The notes under the pieces: generated by a model | Told to the model about the DNA's origin: nothing | Seen by the model: only the letters and a program-made list of their open reading frames with translations | Databases searched by the model: none | In this document: piece after piece, positions 26,126 through 34,969 of the stretch | Position numbering within the stretch: position 1 is the first letter of the stretch | Layout of the letters: the number at the start of each line of letters is the position of its first letter | Program-made: the position numbers and the translations under genes | Source: Thermocatellispora tengchongensis | Lineage (GTDB): Bacteria; Actinomycetota; Actinomycetes; Streptosporangiales; Streptosporangiaceae | Direction of reading: 5' to 3' | Assembly: GCF_014202315.1 (NCBI RefSeq) | Contig: NZ_JACHGN010000028.1 | Coordinates: forward strand, 94,799 to 158,798 | DNA length: 64,000 bases

Positions 26126-28843
26126 ATGGCGATGATGTCCCGACGGAATCTCCTGTTGAGCGCGGCGGCGATCGGCGTCGCCGGTCAGATCGGCTTGCCC
26201 GCCCGGCCCGCCCGCGCCGAGGCCGAGCGGCCGAGCAGGGCGCTCGCCGACGGCGTACAGCTCAGGTGGCTGGAAGGCGGCGCGCCGCGGCAGCTCGCCG
26301 CCGGGTCCACGTGGGGTGTGGCCTGGCCGAAGGGCGCCGTGCCCAAGGGACAGACCTTCGCGCTGCGGACGGCCGCCGGGCAGCAGGTGCCCGTGCAGTC
26401 GTGGGCCACGGCGTACTGGCCGGACGGGTCGCTGAAGTGGACCGCCCACGCCATCGGCCCCGAGGTGGCCCCGGCCGAGCAGTACGTGCTCACCTCCGGG
26501 CAGCCCGCCGCGCCCGCCGCGGCCGTGACGGTCAAGGACGGCCGCGACGAGGTCGAGGTGAGCACCGGCGTGATCACCTGCCGGATTCCGAAGAAGGGCG
26601 ACCGGTTGGTACGCGCCATCCTGCGCGGCGACGTCGAGATCGCCCGCGACGGCGAGCTGATCTGCCTGCGCCAGGACGAGCCGGACGACGACGAGGGCGG
26701 ATCGGGCAAGCGGGAGAAGTTCTCCGGCCGGACGGAGAAGGTGACGGTCGAGCAGTCCGGCCCGGTTCGCGCCGTGGTCAGGATCGAGGGCAGGCACAGG
26801 CACGGCAACCGGTCGTGGCTGCCGTTCACCGTGCGCCTGTACTTCTACGCCGGCGGCGACGGCATCCGCGCCGTGCACAGCTTCGTCTACGACGGCAACG
26901 AGAAGAAGGACTTCATCCGCGGCCTGGGCATCCGGTTCGAGGTGCCGATGCGCGGCGAGCCGCACGACCGGCACGTGCGCTTCGCCGGGCCGGGCGACGG
27001 CGTGCTGTCGGAGGCGGTGCGCGGGATCACCGGCCTGCGCCGCGACCCGGGCGCGGCGGTGCGGCAGGCCCAGGTCGCCGGCCGGGCCACCCCGCCGGTG
27101 GAGACCTGGGACCCCCGGGTCGGCTCCCGCCTCCACCTCATCCCCGCCTTCGGCGACTACTCGCTGCGCCAGCTCACCGCCGACGGCTTCCAGATCCGCA
27201 AGCGCACCAAGGCGGGTCACGGCTGGATCCCGGTGGACGCCGGCGGCCGGGCCGGCGGGCTCGCCTATGTCGGCGGCCCGGAGGGCGGGTTCGCCTTCGG
27301 CATGCGCGACTTCTGGCAGCTCCACCCCACCCAGCTCGACATCCGCGGCGCGGCCGGCGACACGGCCGAGGCGACGGTGTGGCTGTGGTCGCCCGACGCC
27401 GGGGCGATGGACCTGCGCTTCTACCACGACGGCATGGGCCAGGACACCTATCCCGAGCAGCTCGAAGGGCTGGAGATCACGTATGAGGACTACGAGCCGG
27501 GCTTCGGCACCCCGTACGGCATCGCGCGTACGACGGAGCTGATGTTCTGGGCCCTGGAGGCGACCCCAGCCGCCGAGAAGATCGCCGAGCTGACGGACGC
27601 CGTACGGACGCCGCCGCTCATCGTCGCGCCCCCGGCGCACCTGCACGCGGCCGGGGTGTTCGGCGACTGGTCGCCGGTGGACCGCTCGACCCCGGCCAGG
27701 AAGGAGATCGAGGACCGGCTGGACTTCATGTTCGACCACTACCGCAAGCAGGTCGAGCAGCGCTCCTGGTACGGCTTCTGGGACTACGGCGACGTCATGC
27801 ACAGCTACGACGAGGACCGGCACGTCTGGCGGTACGACGTCGGCGGCTACGCGTGGGACAACTCCGAGCTGTCCACGGACCTGTGGCTGTGGTACCACTA
27901 CCTGCGCACCGGCAAGGCGGAGGCGTTCCGGCTCGCCGAGGCCATGACCCGCCACACCGGCGAGGTCGATGTCTACCACATCGGCCGATGGAAGGACCTC
28001 GGCACCCGGCACGGCGTGCAGCACTTCGGTGACAGCGCCAAGCAGGTGCGCATCAGCAACGCCGGCTACCGGCGCTTCTACTACTTCCTGACCGCCGACG
28101 AGCGGGTCGGCGACCTGATGCGCGACCTCGTCGACTCCGACAGGTCCTTCCTCGTCCTCGACGCCAACCGCAAGCTGCGCACCGAGCCGTACGAGCCCGA
28201 CCCCCACGCCCTGCTGATCAGCACCACGACGAGCTGGAGCGGTCTCGCGCTCGCCTGGCTCACCGAATGGGAGCGCGGCGGCGACCCGATCGCCCGGGAG
28301 AAGCTGCTGAACGGCATGCGCACGATCGCCGCCATGCCCAACGGGTTCATCCGCGGCGAGGGCCTGTACAACCTCGACGACGGCACCTTCAGGCCCACCG
28401 GCACGGCGGTCGCCGTCGGCTCGCTCGGCGCCGTGTTCGGACTGGTCGAGCTGTGCGGCGAGGTCATCTCGCTGACCGGCGACGAGGCGTTCACCAGGGC
28501 GTGGCTGCAGTACTGCCGCCTCTACAACGGCACCGCCGCCGAGCAGCGGGCCGAGACCGGGCAGTCGTTCGGCAGCCAGAACCTGCGCCAGGCGCACTCC
28601 CGGCTGACCGCGTACGCCGCCGCCAAGCTCGGCGACGCCACCCTGGCGGCGCGGGCGTGGAAGGAGTTCGACACCGGCCACGCCGGCTACCCGAAGAACC
28701 ACCCGTTCACGTCCAGGCGGATCGAGGGCTCGAAGGTGCTCAAGCCCATCGACGAGGCCGACCTGTCCACCAACGCCTCCGCGCAGTACGGCCTGGCCGC
28801 CATCCAGTGCCTCGCCCTGATCGGCGACCGGCTCCCGGCGTAA
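26126..28843 (+). CDS. Secreted exo-rhamnogalacturonan lyase-like protein (PL26 family)
   Basis: This 905-aa protein is exported by the Tat pathway (SRRNLLLSAAAIGVAG, then ARPARAE). Its length and composition match the actinobacterial exo-rhamnogalacturonan lyase family (PL26): an N-terminal beta domain, then an alpha/alpha-barrel-like region rich in Trp, Tyr and His motifs (WYGFWDYGDVMHSYDE, GGYAWDNSELSTDLWLWYHY). The enzyme would remove disaccharide units from the end of rhamnogalacturonan-I by beta-elimination. ATG 26126, 26132 and 26135 are all possible starts. The PL11-type lyase encoded 33 bp downstream supports pectin use. Confidence 0.8.
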   Translation: MAMMSRRNLLLSAAAIGVAGQIGLPARPARAEAERPSRALADGVQLRWLEGGAPRQLAAGSTWGVAWPKGAVPKGQTFALRTAAGQQVPVQSWATAYWPDGSLKWTAHAIGPEVAPAEQYVLTSGQPAAPAAAVTVKDGRDEVEVSTGVITCRIPKKGDRLVRAILRGDVEIARDGELICLRQDEPDDDEGGSGKREKFSGRTEKVTVEQSGPVRAVVRIEGRHRHGNRSWLPFTVRLYFYAGGDGIRAVHSFVYDGNEKKDFIRGLGIRFEVPMRGEPHDRHVRFAGPGDGVLSEAVRGITGLRRDPGAAVRQAQVAGRATPPVETWDPRVGSRLHLIPAFGDYSLRQLTADGFQIRKRTKAGHGWIPVDAGGRAGGLAYVGGPEGGFAFGMRDFWQLHPTQLDIRGAAGDTAEATVWLWSPDAGAMDLRFYHDGMGQDTYPEQLEGLEITYEDYEPGFGTPYGIARTTELMFWALEATPAAEKIAELTDAVRTPPLIVAPPAHLHAAGVFGDWSPVDRSTPARKEIEDRLDFMFDHYRKQVEQRSWYGFWDYGDVMHSYDEDRHVWRYDVGGYAWDNSELSTDLWLWYHYLRTGKAEAFRLAEAMTRHTGEVDVYHIGRWKDLGTRHGVQHFGDSAKQVRISNAGYRRFYYFLTADERVGDLMRDLVDSDRSFLVLDANRKLRTEPYEPDPHALLISTTTSWSGLALAWLTEWERGGDPIAREKLLNGMRTIAAMPNGFIRGEGLYNLDDGTFRPTGTAVAVGSLGAVFGLVELCGEVISLTGDEAFTRAWLQYCRLYNGTAAEQRAETGQSFGSQNLRQAHSRLTAYAAAKLGDATLAARAWKEFDTGHAGYPKNHPFTSRRIEGSKVLKPIDEADLSTNASAQYGLAAIQCLALIGDRLPA

Positions 28844-28876
28844 GCCCGCTTCACCCCCCGACGCAAGGAGAACACC

Positions 28877-30724
28877 ATGCACCTCGCGCGCGCTCTCCGG
28901 AAAGGCGCCATCGCCGCTTCGGCGCTCCTGGCCGCGACCACCACACTGACCGGCGCCTCCGCGTCCGCCGCCACCGCTTCGGCCGCCGCGCTCGTCCGCC
29001 CGATGGAGAACCTCGGCCGCGGGGTCGTGGCCGTGCGCTCCAGCAGCACCAGCGTGCTGGTCACCTGGCGGCTGCTGGGGCTGGACCCGGACGGGATCGG
29101 CTTCAACGTCTACCGCTCCACGGCCGGCGGCGCCTACGTCAAGCTCAACTCCGGCGTCTTGACGGGCGGGACCAACTTCACCGACTCCACCGCCGACCTG
29201 ACGAAGGCCAACAGCTACCGGGTGCGCCCGGTGATCAACGGCACGGAGCAGGCGCCGAGCGCCGCCTTCACCTTGAGCGCGAACCACGCCGTCGAGCCCG
29301 TGGTACGGGTGCCGCTGCGCCCCGGCGGGCCGGTCAAGTTCGTCTGGGCCGGCGACCTGGACGGCGACGGCGAGTACGACTACGTCCTGGACCGCCAGAC
29401 CTCCCCGCAGACCATCGAGGCGTACCGCGGCGACGGGCGGTTCCTGTGGTCGGTGAACATGGGGCCCAACAGCACCGACCAGGACAACATCGAAGGCGGC
29501 TCGGCCACCATCGACGTGGGCCACTGGGACGGCGTCACGGTCGGCGACCTCGACAGCGACGGCCGCGCCGAGGTCGCCCTGCGCGTCGCCAACGGCGTCA
29601 CCTTCGGCGACGGCACGAAACACACCGCCGCCGACAACGTCCGCCAGGCCATCGCGATCCTCGACGGCCGGACCGGAGCACCCCGGGCCACGGCCCCCGT
29701 CCCCACCGACTACATCGGCGACGGCCCCATGTACGCCCGCTTCGGCATCGGCTACCTCGACGGTGTCACCCCCAGCCTGGTCGCGTTCATGAAGAACCGG
29801 ATCGGTGACGGCGACTTCAATCTCATGATGTGCGCCTGGAGATTCGACGGCAGAGCGCTGACCCGCCAGTGGAAGTGGCTGCGCGGCGACGGGGACATGG
29901 CCGACGGGCACAACACCCGCATCGTGGACGTAGACGGCGACGGCAAGGACGAGATCGCCGAGATCGGCTTCGTCCTCAACGGCGACGGCACCCTGCGCTA
30001 CAGCCTCGCCGACGAGGGGATCGTCCACGGCGACCGCTTCCACATCGCCAAGATGGATCCCCGCCGCGCCGGTCTGCAGGGTTACGGCGTGCAGCAGAAC
30101 AACCCCAGCGGCCTGCGCGAGTACTACTACGACGCCCGTACCGGCACCATCATCTGGAAGCACATCGAGGACGGCGTCGCCGATGTCGGACGCGGCATGG
30201 CCGGCGACATCGATCCCCGCTTCCCCGGCATGGAGGTGTGGTCCTTCTCCGGCCTCTACAACGCGCCCCGCAACACCCTCGCCGAGCCGGACACCTCACT
30301 GAGCCCATGGCCGCACCTGGGCCTGTGGTGGGACGGCGACCTGACCATGGAACTGCTCAACGACGGCAAGTTCGAGAAGTGGGACCCCGAGAACCCCACG
30401 ACGAGCAACAGCCTGCCGCGGCTGCTCACCATCTCCAGGTTCGGCGCGGTCAACGCCGCCGGCGGCCGCAACCCGGCCCTGGTGGGCGACATCCTCGGCG
30501 ACTGGCGTGAGGAGGCCGTCTACACCAACGCCGGCTACGACGAGCTGATCGTCTTCACCACGGACCGCCCGACCACCACCCGGCTGTACACCCTGGCGCA
30601 CAACCCCGCCTACCGCAACGGCATGACCCTCAAGGGATACGTGCAGTCCCACCACGTCGACTACTTCCTCGGCGCGGGCATGACCCGCCCGCCCCGGCCG
30701 AACATCTCCTACGCCGGCGGCTGA
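28877..30724 (+). CDS. Secreted rhamnogalacturonan lyase (PL11 family, YesW-like)
   Basis: In this 615-aa protein, a Sec signal peptide (SALLAATTTLTGASASAA) is followed by an N-terminal fibronectin-like beta domain (residues about 40-140) and an eight-bladed beta-propeller with calcium-binding blade motifs (DLDGDGEYD, DLDSDGRAE, DVDGDGKDE). HNTRIVDVD and the C-terminal block YRNGMTLKGYVQSHHVDYFLG are typical of YesW/YesX enzymes. It cleaves the rhamnogalacturonan-I backbone by beta-elimination; partner endo activity would feed the exo-lyase encoded upstream. AAGGAGAACACC precedes ATG 28877. Confidence 0.92.
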   Translation: MHLARALRKGAIAASALLAATTTLTGASASAATASAAALVRPMENLGRGVVAVRSSSTSVLVTWRLLGLDPDGIGFNVYRSTAGGAYVKLNSGVLTGGTNFTDSTADLTKANSYRVRPVINGTEQAPSAAFTLSANHAVEPVVRVPLRPGGPVKFVWAGDLDGDGEYDYVLDRQTSPQTIEAYRGDGRFLWSVNMGPNSTDQDNIEGGSATIDVGHWDGVTVGDLDSDGRAEVALRVANGVTFGDGTKHTAADNVRQAIAILDGRTGAPRATAPVPTDYIGDGPMYARFGIGYLDGVTPSLVAFMKNRIGDGDFNLMMCAWRFDGRALTRQWKWLRGDGDMADGHNTRIVDVDGDGKDEIAEIGFVLNGDGTLRYSLADEGIVHGDRFHIAKMDPRRAGLQGYGVQQNNPSGLREYYYDARTGTIIWKHIEDGVADVGRGMAGDIDPRFPGMEVWSFSGLYNAPRNTLAEPDTSLSPWPHLGLWWDGDLTMELLNDGKFEKWDPENPTTSNSLPRLLTISRFGAVNAAGGRNPALVGDILGDWREEAVYTNAGYDELIVFTTDRPTTTRLYTLAHNPAYRNGMTLKGYVQSHHVDYFLGAGMTRPPRPNISYAGG

Positions 30725-30727
30725 CCT

Positions 30728-30771
30728 CCCGCCGACGCACCCGTACGTTCCCGCCGACGCACCCGTACGTT
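30728..30771. repeat. Two perfect 22-bp tandem copies
   Basis: The unit CCCGCCGACGCACCCGTACG plus TT occurs twice in a row, and the first seven bases recur as the start of the following terminator stem. It is probably slippage or duplication in the 3' untranslated region of the PL11 gene. Confidence 0.9.
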
Positions 30772-30807
30772 CCCGCCGGCCGCGGCGATGTGGGCGCGGC
30801 CGGCGGG
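30772..30807. terminator. Bidirectional hairpin terminator
   Basis: A perfect 13-bp stem (CCCGCCGGCCGCG at 30772-30784, complement at 30795-30807) with a 10-nt loop lies between the convergent lyase and FMN-binding-protein genes. Confidence 0.85.
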
Positions 30808-30817
30808 ACCGCGGAGG

Positions 30818-31300
30818 TCACGCCTCCGGCGCCGTCCAGATGCGGCTGCGCAGGTCCATGCCCCGGATCACCTGGACGCGCCACGGATCGAGGCGGAGGA
30901 CGTGCAACTGGGGGTCGGCGGGCGACCGCCAGAAGTTGCCGAGGTCGTAGCCGGCCCCGCGCGGGCTGGTGGCGCGGTAGAGGTCCCAGACGTGCCGCTT
31001 GACCTCCAGATCTTCGATCCAGGTGGCCACGGCCTCGATGGCGACCGAGTTGTTGCCCGGTTTCCAGTAGGAGAAGGAGGTGTGCGGGTTACGGGCCAGA
31101 TGGGCGGCCTTGACGGGGGTCTTGTAGGTGGCCAGCCAGCCCCGCGGCCGCCCGTCCACGGTCTCCCAGACGGGGATGAGGACGCGGGTGCGAGGACGGT
31201 TCTTGGCGTCGATGGTGACCATGGTGGCGTAGACGGTGGTGCCGATGAAGGCGTTGAACTCGCTTTCGATGTCGGCGAAGGACGAGACGACGGCGCTCAT
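30818..31300 (-). CDS. Pyridoxamine 5'-phosphate oxidase-fold FMN-binding protein
   Basis: This 160-aa split-barrel protein has the FMN-fold pattern ATMVTIDAKNRPRTRVLIPVW and a C-terminal LHVLRLDPWRVQVI. Family members reduce or bind flavin/F420-linked substrates; the actual reaction is unknown. ATG at 31300 overlaps the MFS gene stop (ATGA), so it is translationally coupled to the exporter gene and may modify the compound that the exporter handles. Confidence 0.82.
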   Translation of the reverse strand: MSAVVSSFADIESEFNAFIGTTVYATMVTIDAKNRPRTRVLIPVWETVDGRPRGWLATYKTPVKAAHLARNPHTSFSYWKPGNNSVAIEAVATWIEDLEVKRHVWDLYRATSPRGAGYDLGNFWRSPADPQLHVLRLDPWRVQVIRGMDLRSRIWTAPEA

Positions 31301-32727
31301 CGAACGGACTCCTTCCGCAGGTCCTTGTGCCGGTCCTCGCGCAGGCCGAAGGCGCTGATGACGGCGGCCAGGATCGCCGCGGCGATGGGCACGGCCAGTG
31401 CGGCGCGATAGCCGTCGAGCAGATCGGCCGGGCCGCCGCCGGCGGTCGTGGCGACGATGACGGCGGTGCTGGCGGCGAGTCCGAGTGCGGCGCCGAACTG
31501 GAAGGAGGTGTACAGCAGTCCGCCGGCCAGTCCCTGCTCGCTCTCCTCCACGCCGTCGGTGGCCACGATGGTCAGCGGTCCGTAGGCGAGGGCGAACGCC
31601 ACACCGAGGATGATCATGGTGGGGAACATGGCCAGGTAGACGGTGTCCAGGCCGATCGGCAGGAACAGGACGTAGGACAGCACCGCGAGCAGCAGCCCGG
31701 CCAGGATGACCTTCGGGTTGCCGAAACGGTTGACCAGCCGGGGGGTGAGGGTGGGGGCGAGGATGGCGTCCGCGCCGATCGCCAGCATGGCCAGGCTGGT
31801 CTGCAACGAGCTCCAGCCGCGTAGTTCCTGCAGATAGAGCACCGCGATGAACTGGAATCCGAAGAAGGCGCCGGCGAACAGCAGGCCCGCCAGGTTGGCC
31901 CGCACCAGCGGCCCGGAGCGCAGGATGCCCAGCCGGAGCAGCGGCGCGGCCGACCTGCGTTCGATCACGATGAACAGGGCGGTGAGGGCGAGCCCGGCGG
32001 CGATGATGGCGGCGGTCCAGACGGCGTCGGCGTGGGCGGCCCGCTCGACGCCGAGCACCAGCAGCATGATGGCGGCGGTGATGGTGACCGCTCCGAGCAC
32101 GTCCACGCGCCGGTCGCGGGAACGTTCCACCGGGGTGGCGGGGATCAGCGGCACCGCCAGGACGAGGATGATCAGGGCCAGTACGGCGGGCGCGAACAGC
32201 ACCAGCCGCCAGTTCACCGCGGCCAGCAGGCCGCCGAGCACCAGTCCGAGTGAGAAGCCGCCGGCCGCGGTGCCGGAGTAGACCAGCAGCGCCTGGTTGC
32301 GTTGCGGTCCTTCCGGGAAACTGGTGGTGATGATCGACAGTCCGGCCGGGGTCATGACCGCGGCGGCGACGCCTGCCACGAAGCGGGCGGCGATCAGGAC
32401 CCAGCCCTCGCCGGCCATCCCGCCCAGGGCGGAGACGACGAGGAAGACCGCGAGCCAGATCAGGAACATGCGGCGGCGGCCGAACAGGTCGGCCGCCCTG
32501 CCGCCGACCAGCATGAATCCGCCGTAGCCCAGGACGTAGGCGCTGATCACCCACTGCAGTTCCCCGGTGGACAGGCCGAGGTCGGTCCGGATCGCGGGCA
32601 GCGCCACGTTGAGCATGGCGACGTTGATGCCCTCCAGGAAGATCGCCCCGCACAGGACGAACAGCATTCCCCAGGCCCGTGGCGTCAGGCGCAACGACGG
32701 CGCCGGGGATTGGACGGTGATGGACAC
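31297..32727 (-). CDS. MFS transporter, DHA2-type multidrug exporter
   Basis: This 476-aa protein has 14 predicted helices. Motif A in the first cytoplasmic loop is GGRAADLFGRRRMFL, and motif C-like GFSLGLVLGG lies in helix 5. It probably exports drugs by proton antiport. GTG at 32727 has GGGAGAGA five bases upstream, better than the in-frame GTG at 32742. It is divergent from an HxlR regulator gene with a short shared operator region, so that regulator is the likely controller. Confidence 0.92.
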   Translation of the reverse strand: MSITVQSPAPSLRLTPRAWGMLFVLCGAIFLEGINVAMLNVALPAIRTDLGLSTGELQWVISAYVLGYGGFMLVGGRAADLFGRRRMFLIWLAVFLVVSALGGMAGEGWVLIAARFVAGVAAAVMTPAGLSIITTSFPEGPQRNQALLVYSGTAAGGFSLGLVLGGLLAAVNWRLVLFAPAVLALIILVLAVPLIPATPVERSRDRRVDVLGAVTITAAIMLLVLGVERAAHADAVWTAAIIAAGLALTALFIVIERRSAAPLLRLGILRSGPLVRANLAGLLFAGAFFGFQFIAVLYLQELRGWSSLQTSLAMLAIGADAILAPTLTPRLVNRFGNPKVILAGLLLAVLSYVLFLPIGLDTVYLAMFPTMIILGVAFALAYGPLTIVATDGVEESEQGLAGGLLYTSFQFGAALGLAASTAVIVATTAGGGPADLLDGYRAALAVPIAAAILAAVISAFGLREDRHKDLRKESVR

Positions 32728-32752
32728 AGGACTCTCTCCCACGGTTCTGTTT

Positions 32753-32777
32753 GGTAACGAAGGAATCTTGCGTCACC
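32753..32777. promoter_or_regulatory. Candidate HxlR operator in divergent promoter
   Basis: GGTAACG (32753-32759) and CGTCACC (32771-32777) form an imperfect 6/7 inverted repeat with an 11-bp spacer. They lie in the 60-bp gap between the MFS and HxlR genes. Confidence 0.4.
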
Positions 32778-32787
32778 ATGGGGAACC

Positions 32788-33237
32788 ATGGAAGACGGCA
32801 CTTCAAAGGCACTGGGTTACTGCACGGGAACCGAGGACGACCAGGCCCGGCAGTGGGATGTCCGAGCCGACTGCGACGTGCGGCACATCCTGGACCGCGT
32901 CGCCGACAAGTGGTCGCTGCTGGTGATCGCCCTCCTGGAACGGCGGACGATGCGGTTCTCCGAGCTACGCCGGGCCGTGGACGGCGTGAGCCAGCGCATG
33001 CTCACGGTCACCCTGCGCCAGTTGGAGCGCGACGGGCTGGTGAGCCGGACGGTCTACCCCGTGGTGCCGCCCCGGGTGGACTACGAGCTGACCCCGCTGG
33101 GCATCTCGCTGCACGAGGTGATCAAGTCGTTGGTGATCTGGACCGAGGAGCACCAGCAGGAGATCTCGGCCGCGCGCTCCGCGTACGACCAAAGGGCCGC
33201 GGAGGAAGAGCGCCTGCTCCAGGCCGTCCCCCGCTGA
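32788..33237 (+). CDS. HxlR-family transcriptional regulator
   Basis: This 149-aa winged-helix regulator has the family hallmark CDVRHILDRVADKWSLLVI near the N-terminus, then RFSELRRAVDGVSQRMLTVTL and YELTPLGISL. Cys12 and Cys29 could be redox or electrophile sensors, as described for several HxlR proteins. It probably represses the divergent MFS/FMN-protein operon and senses a quinone, aldehyde or drug. Confidence 0.92.
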   Translation: MEDGTSKALGYCTGTEDDQARQWDVRADCDVRHILDRVADKWSLLVIALLERRTMRFSELRRAVDGVSQRMLTVTLRQLERDGLVSRTVYPVVPPRVDYELTPLGISLHEVIKSLVIWTEEHQQEISAARSAYDQRAAEEERLLQAVPR

Positions 33238-33290
33238 CGCCGAAACCCCGAGCCCGGCCCCGGCCCCGTAGGCGTAGCCGTAGGAGACCG

Positions 33291-33413
33291 CCTGCTCGCG
33301 CCGATCCCGCCCCGCCCCCATAGGCGTAGGTGGCCGCAGGCGACTACCTGCTCGCGCCGATCCCGCCCCGCCCCCATAGGCGTGGTCGCAAGCCGACTGC
33401 CTGCTCGCGCCGA
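33291..33413. repeat. Degenerate tandem repeat, unit 53-56 bp
   Basis: CCTGCTCGCGCCGATCCCGC followed by CCCGCCCCCATAGGCGT starts at 33291 and again at 33347, and CCTGCTCGCGCCGA starts a third, partial copy at 33400. The units sit entirely in the gap between the HxlR and DUF429 genes. Confidence 0.85.
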
Positions 33414-33428
33414 CATTACTGTGAGGGG

Positions 33429-34166
33429 ATGGTGACGGTTGGCGTCGATCTCGCCGCGGAGGCGGTGCGGACCGCGGTGGCGTGGCTCGACTGGTCGCCC
33501 GGCCGGGCCCGGCTGGAGCGGGTGGAGGCCGGAGCGGGCGACGATCTGATCGTCGAGGCGGTGATGGACGCGGCCAAGGCCGGGATCGACTGTCCGCTCG
33601 GCTGGCCCGACAGGTTCGTGGACTTCGTCGCCGCCCACCGCGCAGGGCACGTACAGGTGCCCGAGGGGCAGGAGGGCCGGGTCTGGCGGCGTGACCTGGC
33701 GCTGCGGGTCACCGACCAGGTGGTGTACGAGCAGACCGGGCTCACGCCGCTGAGCGTGTCGGCCGACCGCATCGGGCACGCGACCATGCGGTGCGCCGCC
33801 GTGCTGGCCGAGCTCGCGCGGCGTGGACGCCCCGTCGATCGGCGCGGCTGCGGAGTCGTCGTGGAGGTCTATCCGGCGGCGTGTCTGAAGGTGTGGGGGC
33901 TGCCGTACCGGGGGTACAAGCGGGCCGCGAATCTCACCGGGCTGGGCCGGCTCGTGGACCGGCTGCTGGAGGCGGCGCCGTGGCTGGACCTGGGCGGATA
34001 CGAGCCGCTGTGCCGGGCCTCGGACGACGCCATCGACGCCGTCATATCCGCGCTCGCCGCACGCGCCTCGGCCCTGGGCCTGGTGACCGTGCCGGTGGGG
34101 GAGCAGGCGGCGACGGAGGGCTGGATCGCGCTCCCCACCGCGCCGTTGCACCGCCTGGCACCCTGA
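33429..34166 (+). CDS. DUF429 domain-containing protein
   Basis: This 245-aa protein of the DUF429 family has a predicted RNase H-like nuclease fold. VTVGVDLAAE at the start supplies the first acidic residue, GIDCPLGWP the second, and ASDDAIDAVISALAARA the C-terminal acidic motif. No activity is proven for the family. ATG 33429 follows GAGGGG directly; GTG 33432 may be the functional start. It stands alone behind the tandem repeat. Confidence 0.82.
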   Translation: MVTVGVDLAAEAVRTAVAWLDWSPGRARLERVEAGAGDDLIVEAVMDAAKAGIDCPLGWPDRFVDFVAAHRAGHVQVPEGQEGRVWRRDLALRVTDQVVYEQTGLTPLSVSADRIGHATMRCAAVLAELARRGRPVDRRGCGVVVEVYPAACLKVWGLPYRGYKRAANLTGLGRLVDRLLEAAPWLDLGGYEPLCRASDDAIDAVISALAARASALGLVTVPVGEQAATEGWIALPTAPLHRLAP

Positions 34167-34206
34167 ACGCCGAGGCCCGGCCGCCCGAACCGGGCTTTGA
34201 GAACCG

Positions 34207-34890
34207 TCAATCGACCTCGGGGGTGGATCGCCGGCGGGCCAGGCGCTCGGTGTGGGCCGAGTGCGCCGCCGGCCAGCCCGCCGCGGGGGACGTCTCCTGG
34301 GCCAGGCCGTTGAGCGCGGAGCGGACCACACGCTCGGTCTGGAGATCGACCGCCTGCGAGCCGTCGATGCGGATCAGCCCGTCGGCGAGCAGCACGGCCA
34401 GTCCGTGGATCGCCGCCCACAGCACGAACTCGGCTCCCTGGCGCCCGGGGGCGGGCAGGCCGCCCGCCTCCGCGAGCCGGTCGAGCTCCGCGGTGAGCAC
34501 GTCGTGCGGGTGGGTGGGAATGGACGAGTGCGGGCCGGTGGCGCCGCCGCGCAGGACGAGCCGGGCGACGGCCGGGTCTTCGAGCGCCCAGTTCACGTAG
34601 CCGCGGGCCAGGGCGACGAGACGCTGCTGGGGGTCGCTCCGCTGGGCCGGCGCCCGCTCGCACTCCTGTCTCAGGTGCTCCCCGAGCCAGGCGAGCGTCC
34701 GCTCGGACAGGGCGCGGACCAGCGTGTCGCGTGAGGCGAAGTGGTGGTAGGCGGCGCTGGGGCTGACGCCGACCCGCGCCGATGCCTCCCGCAGGGACCA
34801 GCCATCGACCCCGCGCTCGCGTACGAGTGCCTCGGCGGCGTCCAGCAGCGCGGTGCGCAGGTCGCCGTGGTGGTATCGCCCCTTTGCCAT
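34207..34890 (-). CDS. TetR/AcrR-family regulator with WHG-type C-terminal domain
   Basis: This 227-aa repressor has an N-terminal helix-turn-helix (ALVRERGVDGWSLREASARVGVSPSAAYHHFASRD) and a ligand-binding domain of the WHG type (ALEDPAVARLVLRGG, EFVLWAAIHGLAVLLADG). It diverges from the MBL/CMD operon and probably represses both through palindromes at 34897-34957. Confidence 0.92.
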   Translation of the reverse strand: MAKGRYHHGDLRTALLDAAEALVRERGVDGWSLREASARVGVSPSAAYHHFASRDTLVRALSERTLAWLGEHLRQECERAPAQRSDPQQRLVALARGYVNWALEDPAVARLVLRGGATGPHSSIPTHPHDVLTAELDRLAEAGGLPAPGRQGAEFVLWAAIHGLAVLLADGLIRIDGSQAVDLQTERVVRSALNGLAQETSPAAGWPAAHSAHTERLARRRSTPEVD

Positions 34891-34896
34891 CGCCCA

Positions 34897-34957
34897 ATCT
34901 TAACATCGCTCAGATCTGCTGCTAGGCTCGCCGCAGGCATCTCAACAGTGTTCAGAT
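34897..34957. promoter_or_regulatory. Paired TetR-type operators in divergent promoter
   Basis: ATCTCAACAGTGTTCAGAT (34939-34957) is an 8/9 palindrome around a single centre base. A weaker copy, ATCTTAACATCGCTCAGAT, lies at 34897-34915, 42 bp away. They flank both start regions of the TetR and MBL genes. Confidence 0.6.
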
Positions 34958-34969
34958 TGGAGCCGGGTC

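Noticed and set aside
33262..33413. Possible CRISPR array because of repeats
   Set aside because: Units are adjacent without unique spacers of constant length; no cas genes are present.
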